From: Sedimentisphaerales bacterium
GTDB lineage: Bacteria > Planctomycetota > Phycisphaerae > Sedimentisphaerales > Anaerobacaceae
Direction: 5' to 3'
NCBI GenBank assembly: GCA_016932095.1
Contig: JAFGDN010000044.1
Coordinates: 1 to 61,851, forward strand
DNA: 61,851 nucleotides
The position numbers and the translations under genes were made by a program. Shown here piece by piece: positions 8,476 to 16,440 of the stretch (position 1 is the stretch's first letter; every line of letters starts with the position of its first letter). A model generated the notes under the pieces. The model made no database searches. It was given only the letters and a program-made list of their open reading frames with translations, and was not told the DNA's origin.

Positions 8476-9669
8476 ATGAGAATAGGGCTGTGTTTGTTAT
8501 TGACGTTCTGGTGCAACGTTGTTTTGGCGGTTCCACCGAAACTGCCGCGGGGAATGCCGCCGGGGCAATATGACGAAGAAAAGGTCCCGGAATTTAATCT
8601 GCCTGACCCGCTGGTTATGCTCAACGGCGAAAAGGTCAACGACGTAAATACATGGAAGGGAAAACGCCGGCTGGAGATTCTGGAACTTTTCGAGAAGCAC
8701 GTTTATGGCAGGACGGTAATCGGCAGACCCCACGGGATGACCTCGAAAGTCGCATCGGAGGACCGCTCAGGTTTGAATGGCAGAGCCATTATTAAAAATG
8801 TCTCAATCTATTTCACTGCCAAAACAGACGGGCCGCGAATGAACGTCAATATTACTTTACCGGTTGACGCGGCGAAAAGGCCTGCGCCTGTATTTTTAAT
8901 ACCGGGCTGGGGGCCTGACCCGCAGGCGCTCATTCGTCGCGGCTACGGATTAGTCACATTTAATCCCTGGCAGATTGAGCCGGATACAAGACAGGGTTCA
9001 TACGAAAAAAGCATACGCAAGGTCTTTTCCGACCCGGACCAGACCCGGCCGGAGCGGGACGAATGGGGGGCGATTGGGGCCTGGGCGTGGGGGATGAGCA
9101 GGGCGATGGATTATATCGTTACAGATGCGGATATCGACGCGAATAAAGTGTGCGTTTTTGGATTTTCGAGGTATGGCAAGACGGCGATGTGGGCGGGGGC
9201 GCAGGACCCTCGTTTCGCGATTGTTTTTTCGGGCCAGTCGGGCTGCGGCGGGCAGGTTTTAGTCCGGCGGGGATTCGGGGAAACGGTCAAGTCGATGAAT
9301 GGTTATGCACCGCACTGGTTCTGCGGGAATTTCAAAAGCTATAACTATCGCGTTAACGATTTGCCGGTTGACTGGCATATGCTCATCGCGTTAATTGCGC
9401 CGAGGCCGGTGTATATCGCTGTAGCCGAGGAGGACTACTGGGGCGACCCGCGGGGGTCGTTTTTGGCGGCCAAGGACGCTGAACCGGTTTATAAATTGTT
9501 CGGCAAGAGGGGGCTTGAGGTCAACGAGATGCCGCCGGTTGAGATGCCCGTGGGCGATTTTATCGGCTTTCACAGCCGAAAGGGCGGCCATAGCATAACG
9601 GATTATGACTGGCAGCAGTTTTTGTCCTTCGCCGACAGGCATTTAGGAATCACTAAACCGCCCAAATAG
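8476..9669 (+). CDS. CE15 glucuronoyl-esterase-like exported protein
   Basis: 397-aa alpha/beta-hydrolase with a cleavable signal peptide (ends near VLA-VPP). It carries the family CE15 signature GFSRYGK, with nucleophile Ser231, and a late GGHSITDYDW containing the expected catalytic His372. FNPWQIEPD and WGAIGAWAWGMSRAMDY are also typical of this family. Known CE15 enzymes split ester bonds between 4-O-methyl-glucuronic acid of xylan and lignin alcohols; the natural substrate here could be another uronate ester. It stands alone between the divergent DUF6057-type gene and rpmF. A hairpin motif directly upstream (8416-8464) may regulate it. The length is normal for the family. Confidence 0.85.
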   Translation: MRIGLCLLLTFWCNVVLAVPPKLPRGMPPGQYDEEKVPEFNLPDPLVMLNGEKVNDVNTWKGKRRLEILELFEKHVYGRTVIGRPHGMTSKVASEDRSGLNGRAIIKNVSIYFTAKTDGPRMNVNITLPVDAAKRPAPVFLIPGWGPDPQALIRRGYGLVTFNPWQIEPDTRQGSYEKSIRKVFSDPDQTRPERDEWGAIGAWAWGMSRAMDYIVTDADIDANKVCVFGFSRYGKTAMWAGAQDPRFAIVFSGQSGCGGQVLVRRGFGETVKSMNGYAPHWFCGNFKSYNYRVNDLPVDWHMLIALIAPRPVYIAVAEEDYWGDPRGSFLAAKDAEPVYKLFGKRGLEVNEMPPVEMPVGDFIGFHSRKGGHSITDYDWQQFLSFADRHLGITKPPK

Positions 9670-9689
9670 CCAGCGCCGATAAATTTCGC

Positions 9690-9718
9690 TTGACAACTAA
9701 GCGGTGGTGAATTATTAA
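9690..9718 (+). promoter_or_regulatory. promoter of the rpmF-plsX-fabH operon
   Basis: Consensus TTGACA (9690-9695), 17-bp spacer, TATTAA (9713-9718). Transcription would start about 60 nt before the rpmF start codon. Confidence 0.7.
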
Positions 9719-9785
9719 AGACGGCTTTAATGTTGAAGTAACGCGAAAGAAACGAAACAGACGGCCCTTTTGGAGTAAATGAGTA

Positions 9786-9977
9786 ATGCTTCCGGTAAAA
9801 AAGGTAAGTAAAAGCAAGACCCGCAGCAGACGAGCACATCATCGGCTCAAGCCGGTTAATTATAGTGTATGCCCTAAATGCGGGCAGGCGAAGCTGCCGC
9901 ACGCCGCGTGCGACAAATGCGGCTATCTCAATTCAAAAATCACTCTCAAGGTCGCGGAACAAGCCGAGAAGGGATAA
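9786..9977 (+). CDS. rpmF: ribosomal protein bL32
   Basis: 63-aa basic protein with the bL32 pattern: a Lys/Arg/Ser-rich N-terminus (KVSKSKTRSRRAHHR) followed by a zinc ribbon of two cysteine pairs, CPKCG and CDKCG. GGAG at 9772-9775 is the ribosome site. It is the first gene of a unit with plsX (3-bp gap) and fabH, the classical rpmF-plsX-fabH order that couples ribosome and membrane lipid synthesis. It belongs to the large ribosomal subunit. The four cysteines indicate the zinc-binding form. Confidence 0.95.
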   Translation: MLPVKKVSKSKTRSRRAHHRLKPVNYSVCPKCGQAKLPHAACDKCGYLNSKITLKVAEQAEKG

Positions 9978-9980
9978 TAG

Positions 9981-11051
9981 ATGCGCATTGCCATAGACGC
10001 AATGGGGGGCGATTTGGCCCCCGACGCGGTGATTTCGGGGTCGTTATTGGCGCTGGAATCGCTTGAAAAGGGCGACGAGGTAATTCTGGTGGGGCCCAAG
10101 GAAGTTCTGGAGCCCAAAGTTCAGGGCCGGGGGGGATATTCCGCGACGCTGTCAATCGAGCATGCGCCCGACGTAATCGGAATGGATGAGCCGCCGGTTG
10201 AGTCGCTGCGTAAGATGCCTCGAAGCTCGATATCTATTCTGGCTAAGTTAGGCAAATTAGGCAAGGCGGACGCGGTCATATCAGCGGGTAATACCGGCGC
10301 GTGTGTGGCGGCTTTTCAGATGCGGATGCGTAACCTGGAAGGAGTTAATCGGCCTGGTATTGCGGTAGTTTTTCCGACATTTACGGGACCGGTTACAATA
10401 TGCGATGTCGGGGCTAATATCGCGTGTAAACCCATCAATCTTTATCAATACGCTGTAATGTCGATGATTTATGCGAGGCGGCTTTTCGGGATACAAAGCC
10501 CGCGGATTGGATTAATGAGCATCGGCGAAGAAGACGCCAAAGGCAATGAAAACGTCAAAAAAGCGAGAGAGTTTCTTAAAAAGGACCCGAAAATCAATTT
10601 CATCGGCAATATCGAGGGGCGTGATATTTTCAAGGGGGTCTGCGACGTGGCCGTATGCGACGGCTTTGTCGGCAACGTAATACTGAAGCTGACCGAGGGC
10701 CTTGTTGACGGGCTTTTCAAGGCAATCAAGCAGGAAGTTATGTCTCAGAAGATGAATTTTCTTCTGGCACCTATATTCAAGAGCATAATGACTAATATAT
10801 ATAAAAAACACGATTATAACGAATACGGCGGTGCGCTTTTGCTGGGGGTAAACGGGACCGCGCTTATATGCCACGGGGCGAGCGAGGCGAGAACGATAAA
10901 AAACGCGATTTTGATATCCAAGAAATACTACGGTGAACGGATTAATGAAAAAATTGCCGCGTATCTGGCCGCCAGCGCCATCGTCGAGGATACGCCGGCA
11001 GGCGAGCCGCAGGACGTTGCTTTAAGGGTCACGGATGGACAAGTCGATTGA
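9981..11051 (+). CDS. plsX: phosphate acyltransferase PlsX
   Basis: PlsX makes acyl-phosphate from acyl-ACP, the first step of the PlsX/PlsY route to phosphatidic acid. The 356-aa product starts with MRIAIDAMGGDLAPDAV, the family hallmark, and keeps SAGNTGACVA, DVGANI and CDGFVGNVILKLTEG. Full length. It begins 3 bp after rpmF and overlaps fabH by 17 bp, consistent with translational coupling. AAGGGA precedes the ATG. PlsY is not in this window. Confidence 0.95.
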   Translation: MRIAIDAMGGDLAPDAVISGSLLALESLEKGDEVILVGPKEVLEPKVQGRGGYSATLSIEHAPDVIGMDEPPVESLRKMPRSSISILAKLGKLGKADAVISAGNTGACVAAFQMRMRNLEGVNRPGIAVVFPTFTGPVTICDVGANIACKPINLYQYAVMSMIYARRLFGIQSPRIGLMSIGEEDAKGNENVKKAREFLKKDPKINFIGNIEGRDIFKGVCDVAVCDGFVGNVILKLTEGLVDGLFKAIKQEVMSQKMNFLLAPIFKSIMTNIYKKHDYNEYGGALLLGVNGTALICHGASEARTIKNAILISKKYYGERINEKIAAYLAASAIVEDTPAGEPQDVALRVTDGQVD

Positions 11052-12060
11052 GTCGCAAGCGCCGCGATATTGCGCGGTTATAACGGGGCACGGTTCATAC
11101 ACACCGGCGGGGATTTTGACCAATGAGGACCTTGCCAAAATGGTCGAGACGTCGGATGAATGGATAAGCGCCCGCACGGGTATAAAAAGACGTCACAAGT
11201 GTTCAGAAAAAGAAAGCACAGCTCAGCTTGCGACGGAGGCGGCCCAAAAGGCGCTGGCGTCGGCGAACCTGACGGCTGAGGAGCTCGAGCTTATTATCGT
11301 GGCGACCATCACGCCCGAAATGGTATTTCCCTCAACGGCCTGCTTTGTGCAAATGAACCTTGCCGCAAAAAAGGCGTGGGCTTTTGACCTGATGGCGGCC
11401 TGCAGCGGGTTCATTTACGGGGTTTCAATAGCCCAGCAGTTCATAGAAAGCGGCCGGATTAAAAATGCGCTGATAATCGGCGCAGAAGCGCTGACAAAAA
11501 TCACCAATTACCAGGACCGCACAAGCTGCATCCTTTTCGGCGACGGCGCCGGAGCGGTTGTTCTTGAGGCCAGGCCGAGAAAAAAGACAGACGCTCAAAG
11601 CGGTGTTATTTTCAGCACTATGTATTCCGACGGAAGCAACTGGCGGTCGCTGAACTGCCAGGCATACGGTTCGCGGCACCCCGTCAGCAGGCCGTTGGAG
11701 AATGCCAATATGGTCTTTATGGAGATTCACGGCAGGGAGGTCTATCAGCAGGCGGTAAGGCGCATCGTTGAGGCTGTTAAAGAGTGTCTTGAAAAATGCA
11801 AGCTGAAGTTGGACGACGTGAAGATGGTTGTATCGCACCAGATGAACGCCCGCATAATCGAGTCGGCGGCGAAACGGTTAGAACTGCCGCCTGAAAAGTA
11901 TTTCATAAATATCCACGAATACGGCAACACGTCGGCGGCGTCAGTGCCGCTGGCATTCGACCAGGCGATACGAGCGGGGAAAATCAGCCGGGGCGACCTT
12001 GTTATACTTGTCGCGTTCGGGGCGGGGCTGACGTGGGGGGCGAACGTAATCCGGTTCTAA
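11035..12060 (+). CDS. fabH: 3-oxoacyl-ACP synthase III (FabH)
   Basis: Starts type II fatty acid synthesis by condensing acetyl-CoA (or another short acyl-CoA) with malonyl-ACP. The 341-aa protein keeps the whole Cys-His-Asn triad: Cys123 in AACSGF, His268 in VSHQMN and Asn298 in YGNTSAAS. The start at ATG 11035 lies inside the end of plsX, and full length is reached without an extension. It is the last gene of rpmF-plsX-fabH. About 110 bp further on lies the convergent fabF. Confidence 0.95.
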   Translation: MDKSIESQAPRYCAVITGHGSYTPAGILTNEDLAKMVETSDEWISARTGIKRRHKCSEKESTAQLATEAAQKALASANLTAEELELIIVATITPEMVFPSTACFVQMNLAAKKAWAFDLMAACSGFIYGVSIAQQFIESGRIKNALIIGAEALTKITNYQDRTSCILFGDGAGAVVLEARPRKKTDAQSGVIFSTMYSDGSNWRSLNCQAYGSRHPVSRPLENANMVFMEIHGREVYQQAVRRIVEAVKECLEKCKLKLDDVKMVVSHQMNARIIESAAKRLELPPEKYFINIHEYGNTSAASVPLAFDQAIRAGKISRGDLVILVAFGAGLTWGANVIRF

Positions 12061-12085
12061 CCACAGATTACTCGCTGCAAAGCGC

Positions 12086-12105
12086 CCTCGACAAGCTCAG
12101 GACGG
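12086..12105. repeat. short dispersed-repeat fragment between fabH and fabF
   Basis: The sequence around CGACAAGCTCAGGAC resembles a short intergenic repeat seen in many bacterial genomes. A reverse-complement look-alike lies inside fabD near 19070. It is only a fragment and could be chance. Confidence 0.3.
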
Positions 12106-12171
12106 GCAGCGTAGAGGACAGGGATGCTTTGCCTCGGATTCAGGATGGAATTTTGCAGCTTTGCGGTGATA

Positions 12172-13416
12172 TTAAATTTTACCGACGACTAAGCAGGCGT
12201 TGTGCCCGCCGAAGCCGAATGAATTGCTCATCGCGATACCTACCTTTTTTTCCTTTGCCTTCAAGGGCACGTAATCAATCTTGTCGTCGCAGCGTTCGTC
12301 CACGTTTTCAAGGTTAATCGTCGGCGGGACAATGCCTTTTGTAATAACCATTGAGCACACTATCAGCTCGATAGCGGCGCTTGCCCCCAGCAGGTGGCCG
12401 TAGGCGCTTTTGGTGGAGCTGACCATTATATTATAAACGTGGCTGCCCAGGACCGACTTTATGGCCGAGGCCTCGGCGATGTCGTTCAGCTCAGTGCTTG
12501 TCCCGTGAGCATTGACATAATCAACCTTTTCGGGCGGTAACTGAGCGTCTTTCAGGGCAAGCTCCATCGCTTTGGCGGCGCCGGCGCCGTCGGAAAGCGG
12601 GGCTGTAATATGGAATCCGTCATCGGTAGCGCTGTAACCGAGTAATTCTGCGTAAATTTTCGCATTGCGTTTTTTGGCGTGCTCGTATTCTTCGAGGACG
12701 ATAATGCCTGCACCTTCTGCGAGGACGAAGCCGTCACGGTCCTTGTCGAAGGGTCTTGAGGCGGCTGGGGGATTATCATTTCGCAAACTAAGCGACCTTG
12801 CGGCGCAGAAGCTGGCCAGTCCGATGGGTGTAAGGGCGGCCTCTGTGCCGCCTGTTATAACAACCTCGCTTCGTCCGGAGACGATATTGCAGAACGCCTC
12901 GCCGATAGCGTGATTGCTGCTGGCGCAGGCGCTTGAGACACAGAAATTGGGGCCTCGCAGGCCGTATTGAATCGCGATATTTCCGGCGGCGGCGTTTGAC
13001 ATTAAGCGGGGAACCGTAAAAGGCGAAATCCTCATAGGGTTCTTGTTGAGCAGGATAACGTGCTGTTCTTCAATTTCTTTTATGCCGCCTATACCCGTTG
13101 CGACGATTACGCCAATTCGATAGGGGTCTTCTTTCGTGAAGTCAATGGCGCTTTCTGTTACGGCATGCTTGGCCGCGGCGACGGCAAACTGTGAAAAGCG
13201 GTCCATCCGTTTGGCTTCACGGAAGTCGATATACCTGGCGGGGTCGAAACTCCTGATTTGTCCTCCGAAGTGAACTGGATAGGCGGTTGTGTCGAAGGAA
13301 TCAATGGTTGAGATGCCGCTTTTTCCCTGACAAAGGGCATCGAAGAAGCCCTCAACGGTTTCCGCCAGGGCTGTAATACAACCCAAACCTGTGATTACAA
13401 CTCTACGCCTGTCCAT
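12172..13416 (-). CDS. fabF: 3-oxoacyl-ACP synthase II (FabF)
   Basis: Elongating condensing enzyme of type II fatty acid synthesis, joining acyl-ACP with malonyl-ACP. The 414-aa protein has the nucleophile Cys164 in SSACASSN, and the two histidines in VNAHGTST and SAYGHLLGA. The N-terminus (RRVVITGLGCIT) is typical. It ends the unit fabG-acpP-fabF read on the minus strand; acpP stops 10 bp before the fabF start. It faces the fabH operon tail to tail. Confidence 0.95.
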   Translation of the reverse strand: MDRRRVVITGLGCITALAETVEGFFDALCQGKSGISTIDSFDTTAYPVHFGGQIRSFDPARYIDFREAKRMDRFSQFAVAAAKHAVTESAIDFTKEDPYRIGVIVATGIGGIKEIEEQHVILLNKNPMRISPFTVPRLMSNAAAGNIAIQYGLRGPNFCVSSACASSNHAIGEAFCNIVSGRSEVVITGGTEAALTPIGLASFCAARSLSLRNDNPPAASRPFDKDRDGFVLAEGAGIIVLEEYEHAKKRNAKIYAELLGYSATDDGFHITAPLSDGAGAAKAMELALKDAQLPPEKVDYVNAHGTSTELNDIAEASAIKSVLGSHVYNIMVSSTKSAYGHLLGASAAIELIVCSMVITKGIVPPTINLENVDERCDDKIDYVPLKAKEKKVGIAMSNSFGFGGHNACLVVGKI

Positions 13417-13426
13417 TTGAGTGCGG

Positions 13427-13702
13427 CTACGCTTTTTTCTTTCCCGACTTGGCTACATTGACGATGTAGTCAACAGCCGCACCGACGGTCTGAATCTTTT
13501 CCGCTTCCTCGTCCGGAATGGACATTCCGAACTCATCCTCAAATTCCATAACCAGCTCGACTGTATCGAGCGAGTCGGCGTTCAGGTCGTTTATGAAGGA
13601 AGTATCGCGGCTTATCTCCGCCTTATCAACGCCCATTTGTTCACTTATTATCTCAATAACTTTATGCTCAATCGCCTGGACATCCACAGTATCAGCACTC
13701 AC
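13427..13702 (-). CDS. acpP: acyl carrier protein
   Basis: Carries growing acyl chains on a phosphopantetheine arm. The product is about 91 aa with the usual helical acidic core and the DSL motif (attachment Ser44, in NADSLDTVE). A Lys-rich tail (SGKKKA) extends it beyond the common 78 residues. Start choice: GGAGG at 13710-13714 lies 7 nt before a GTG at 13702, whereas the ATG at 13708 is only 1 nt from it, so GTG 13702 is preferred. The frame stays open further upstream without signals. Its own promoter lies at 13784-13812, allowing high expression independent of fabG. Confidence 0.93.
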   Translation of the reverse strand: MSADTVDVQAIEHKVIEIISEQMGVDKAEISRDTSFINDLNADSLDTVELVMEFEDEFGMSIPDEEAEKIQTVGAAVDYIVNVAKSGKKKA

Positions 13703-13783
13703 TTGCATACCTCCAAAAACACTGTATTTACAAATTGTCCGGCAGCGGACCCGGTCAGTCGCTGCACTATCCTTCAGTCGGCA

Positions 13784-13812
13784 AGTATAATACCCGACGG
13801 GATTTATGTAAA
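13784..13812 (-). promoter_or_regulatory. promoter of acpP-fabF
   Basis: On the minus strand: TTTACA (13812-13807), exactly 17 bp, then TATACT (13789-13784). It lies between fabG and acpP, so acpP and fabF can be transcribed apart from fabG. Confidence 0.65.
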
Positions 13813-13882
13813 CAACCAATTTTTTTGAAAATTTTTGGATTAAAGCGGTGGTACAGACCCCGCCCTGCAACTGAATATATTG

Positions 13883-14620
13883 TTACATAGACATACCGCC
13901 ATCGACGGCGAGGACCTGGCCTGAGATGTAGCCGGCGTCGTCGGAAGCGAGAAAGGCCACGGCGCGGGCGACGTCGTCAACTGTGCCGAAACGCCTGACG
14001 GGAATGACCTGCATCGCGGCCTCTTTGACGATATCGGGCAGGACGGCGGTCATATCGGTCTGGATAAAGCCGGGGGCAATACAGTTGGCGGTGATGTTCT
14101 TTTTGCCGACCTCGCGGGCGATTGATTTAGTCATACCGATTAGCCCGGCCTTACTGGCTGCGTAGTTGGCCGAGCCGGCCTGGCCTATGACGCCTGCGAC
14201 TGAGCTGATGCTGATTATTCGGCCGAATTTATTGCGAATCATCGAACGTGCGGCCACGCGCGTCGCGACAAAGGCGGCACGGAGGTTGACGGCGATTACC
14301 TTGTCGAAATCGTCGTCGTCCATTTGAATCATAAGCTTGTCGCGGGTGATGCCGGCGTTGTTGACGAGGACGCCGATGCCGCCGAGTTGATTGGCTAATT
14401 CTTCCAAAACCTCGGTGAGCTGAGGAGTATTTGTAATATCGACGCACTTGGTAATAACATCAAAGCCCTGCTGTTCGCATACGTCCTCAAGGTCGCGGAG
14501 TTGTTCGGCGTTGATATCAAGGCCCGCGACGATTCGTCCCTGTTTGAGTAGTTCGAGCACTATGGCCCTGCCGATTCCCCGTGCGGCTCCGGTAACAACC
14601 GCCAAACGTTTCTCTGACAT
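13883..14620 (-). CDS. fabG: 3-oxoacyl-ACP reductase (FabG)
   Basis: NADPH-dependent short-chain dehydrogenase that reduces 3-oxoacyl-ACP. The Rossmann motif TGAARGIGR is near the N-terminus, NNAGITRD follows, and the catalytic Ser and Tyr-x3-Lys are present (SISSVAGVIGQ ... NYAASKAG). The C-terminal SGQVLAVDGGM is standard. ATG 14620 is preferred because GGAG and AAAGGA lie just before it, whereas the in-frame ATG at 14635 has no ribosome site. It is the first gene of fabG-acpP-fabF on the minus strand. Other short-chain dehydrogenases look alike, but the operon context fixes the role. Confidence 0.93.
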   Translation of the reverse strand: MSEKRLAVVTGAARGIGRAIVLELLKQGRIVAGLDINAEQLRDLEDVCEQQGFDVITKCVDITNTPQLTEVLEELANQLGGIGVLVNNAGITRDKLMIQMDDDDFDKVIAVNLRAAFVATRVAARSMIRNKFGRIISISSVAGVIGQAGSANYAASKAGLIGMTKSIAREVGKKNITANCIAPGFIQTDMTAVLPDIVKEAAMQVIPVRRFGTVDDVARAVAFLASDDAGYISGQVLAVDGGMSM

Positions 14621-14662
14621 ATCCTTTGTCTCCATTTAGCAGAAACGAATTCACACTAATTG

Positions 14663-15793
14663 CTAATCAATAACGTGAATGTTTTTCTTATGGCACATAT
14701 CTTTGAGGATTTTTGGCCAGACGGTAGCAGAGACCTCGCCGAGGTGCGCCTTTTTAAGCAGAATCATAAAGGTGCGCGATTGTCCGATGCCTCCGCCGAT
14801 ACTCAGCGGCAGTTGATTATTCAAAACGCCCTGGTGATAGGGCAGCTTCATAAAATGCAGTTGGCTGGTCATTTCGAGCTGTATTTTAAGCGTATCGGCG
14901 TTGACGCGGATACCCATACTTGTCAGCTCGTGGCGGCGTTTTGTGACGGGGTTCCAGACGAGTATGTCGCCGTTGATGCCGTGTGTATCTTTGCCGGTTT
15001 CGCTGGAGGTATCGGTGACCCAGTCGTCATAGTCGGCGGCCCGCAGCTCGTGGGGGTAGCCGTCTTTTAGGGTCCAGCCGATGCCGTAAATGAAGATGGC
15101 GGGGTATTCCTGAACGATAGTGGTTTCGCGCTGCTTACGCGGCAAATCAGGGTATCTTTCGAGAATCTCTTCTGCGTGAAGGAAGGTGAGCTTATCGGGC
15201 AGGTCGGGGTATTTGTCGGTTTTAAGCTGCGGGAAGAGCTTCTGGACGTGTGTTTCGGCTCCCTTTAAGACCATCCATATTTTTTCGACTACACTTTTGA
15301 GGAATTTGAGGTTTCGCTGCTCTTTGGTTATGGCCAGCTCCCAGTCCCACTGGTCAACGTAGGCGGAATGGTCGTGGTCGAGAAAATAATCTTTTCGGAC
15401 GGCCCGCATATCTGTAAGGAGGCCTTCGCCGATATTCATACCGAATTGTTTCAGCGCGACTCGTTTCCACTTTGTTGCGGCCTGGACGACCTGGGCGTCA
15501 ATGGGGTTTTTGTCGCGGTCATTCGAGATGTGGAAGCCGACGGGGGTTCGAGAGCCATCGCGGTCGAGGTAGTCGTTGACGCCGCTTTCCACGTCCACAA
15601 TCAGGGGCACGGTAACTCGAATCAGATTAAGCTCTTTGCAAAGGTTCTTCTCGATGTAATCCTTGGCGTCATATATCGCCAGTTGTGTCTCTTTTGGTGA
15701 TAGCAACGACGTATAATCCTGTGGAAGAATTTTCTCCAGTTCAGCGTAATCGCCAATACCTGGTCCTGCCAAGTCCGCCTTCTTATCCGCCAT
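14663..15793 (-). CDS. asnA: aspartate-ammonia ligase (AsnA)
   Basis: Makes asparagine from aspartate, ammonia and ATP with a fold related to class II aminoacyl-tRNA synthetases. The 376-aa protein shows AsnA blocks: SPKETQLAIYDAKDYIEKNL, VDVESGVNDYLDRDGSRTPV, AVRKDYFLDHDHSAYVDQWDWE and the late GGGIGQSR. It is longer than the usual 330-340 residues, through added residues at the N-terminus (about 20) and some internal ones. GAGGAG precedes the ATG. It is monocistronic, upstream of fabG on the same strand with a 27-bp gap, so read-through into fabG is possible. Confidence 0.93.
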   Translation of the reverse strand: MADKKADLAGPGIGDYAELEKILPQDYTSLLSPKETQLAIYDAKDYIEKNLCKELNLIRVTVPLIVDVESGVNDYLDRDGSRTPVGFHISNDRDKNPIDAQVVQAATKWKRVALKQFGMNIGEGLLTDMRAVRKDYFLDHDHSAYVDQWDWELAITKEQRNLKFLKSVVEKIWMVLKGAETHVQKLFPQLKTDKYPDLPDKLTFLHAEEILERYPDLPRKQRETTIVQEYPAIFIYGIGWTLKDGYPHELRAADYDDWVTDTSSETGKDTHGINGDILVWNPVTKRRHELTSMGIRVNADTLKIQLEMTSQLHFMKLPYHQGVLNNQLPLSIGGGIGQSRTFMILLKKAHLGEVSATVWPKILKDMCHKKNIHVID

Positions 15794-15909
15794 TCGTATA
15801 TCTCCTCATAAGCTCATAAAATAATATTTGGGACAATTTTCTGGGAGAGTATGACGGATTTGCTCAAAATAGCAAGGGAAAATTTCGACCTGTTAAGCCA
15901 ATGGTCTGA

Positions 15910-16020
15910 CTAAATTCGCTCTTTCAAAATGGATTGAACCTTTTGGCTTAGTCCGTCAAGTTTCGTCTCGACGACGTTCCATTTATCGTAAAGGCATTTG
16001 CGGGGGTCACGAAGCGACAT
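15910..16020 (-). pseudogene. truncated HepT-like (HEPN toxin) remnant
   Basis: A 36-residue frame begins with ATG 16020, overlapping the end of the nucleotidyltransferase gene by 14 nt, and stops at TAG 15910. Its start, MSLRDPRKCLYD, resembles the beginning of HepT/DUF86 HEPN proteins (family pattern from memory), which normally run to about 110-140 residues and carry an RX4-6H RNase motif. That motif is missing here. The overlap and order match MntA-HepT toxin-antitoxin pairs, so this looks like the leftover of a deleted toxin. Confidence 0.5.
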
Positions 16021-16315
16021 AAACAGGCCTCCTGGTTTGCTCGAGACATTCTAAAAAAAAGGGATTTTGCAAAACGCCCGGCTCGATGAGATCAACCTGC
16101 CTGTCGAAAAGCTCCTTCAGGGCGTCTAACAGCTCGAAATAATTGTCAAAGCGCTCGTTCCCGACGCTTGCATCGAATTCCACGACAAAATCGATGTCGC
16201 TCGACGGGGTAAAATCGTCCCCGGCCGCCGAGCCAAAGACGTCCAGCCGGCGGACGTAGTGCTTTCGGCAGATTTCCCGCAACTCGTCCCGTTTTTCTTC
16301 GAGCACCTGTTCCAT
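16007..16315 (-). CDS. MntA-like minimal nucleotidyltransferase
   Basis: 102-aa protein with the pol-beta type nucleotidyltransferase motif: GSAAGDDFTPSSDIDFVVEF, i.e. GS...DxD with metal-binding Asp in SDIDF. In MntA-HepT modules this enzyme AMPylates and silences a HEPN RNase toxin. It is complete, but the overlapping downstream partner is cut to 36 residues, so the module is probably inactive as a toxin pair. The opposed htrA-like gene starts 125 bp away. A related but not identical copy lies at 31920. Confidence 0.8.
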   Translation of the reverse strand: MEQVLEEKRDELREICRKHYVRRLDVFGSAAGDDFTPSSDIDFVVEFDASVGNERFDNYFELLDALKELFDRQVDLIEPGVLQNPFFLECLEQTRRPVYVAS

Positions 16316-16363
16316 ACCCAGTCAATAATAACCGCGGAACCATAAATACACAAAGAATTTTTA

Positions 16364-16393
16364 TTGACTGCCAAATACGTGACTTGGCATAAT
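16364..16393 (+). promoter_or_regulatory. promoter with overlapping palindrome, htrA-like gene
   Basis: TTGACT (16364-16369), 18-bp spacer, CATAAT (16388-16393). Between and overlapping them is a perfect inverted repeat TGCCAA...TTGGCA (about 16369-16389), a plausible operator for a dimeric regulator. Confidence 0.55.
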
Positions 16394-16440
16394 AACGGGT
16401 GATTTGGTCTTTTTAATGTGTTATCAGGAGATTCCTAATT

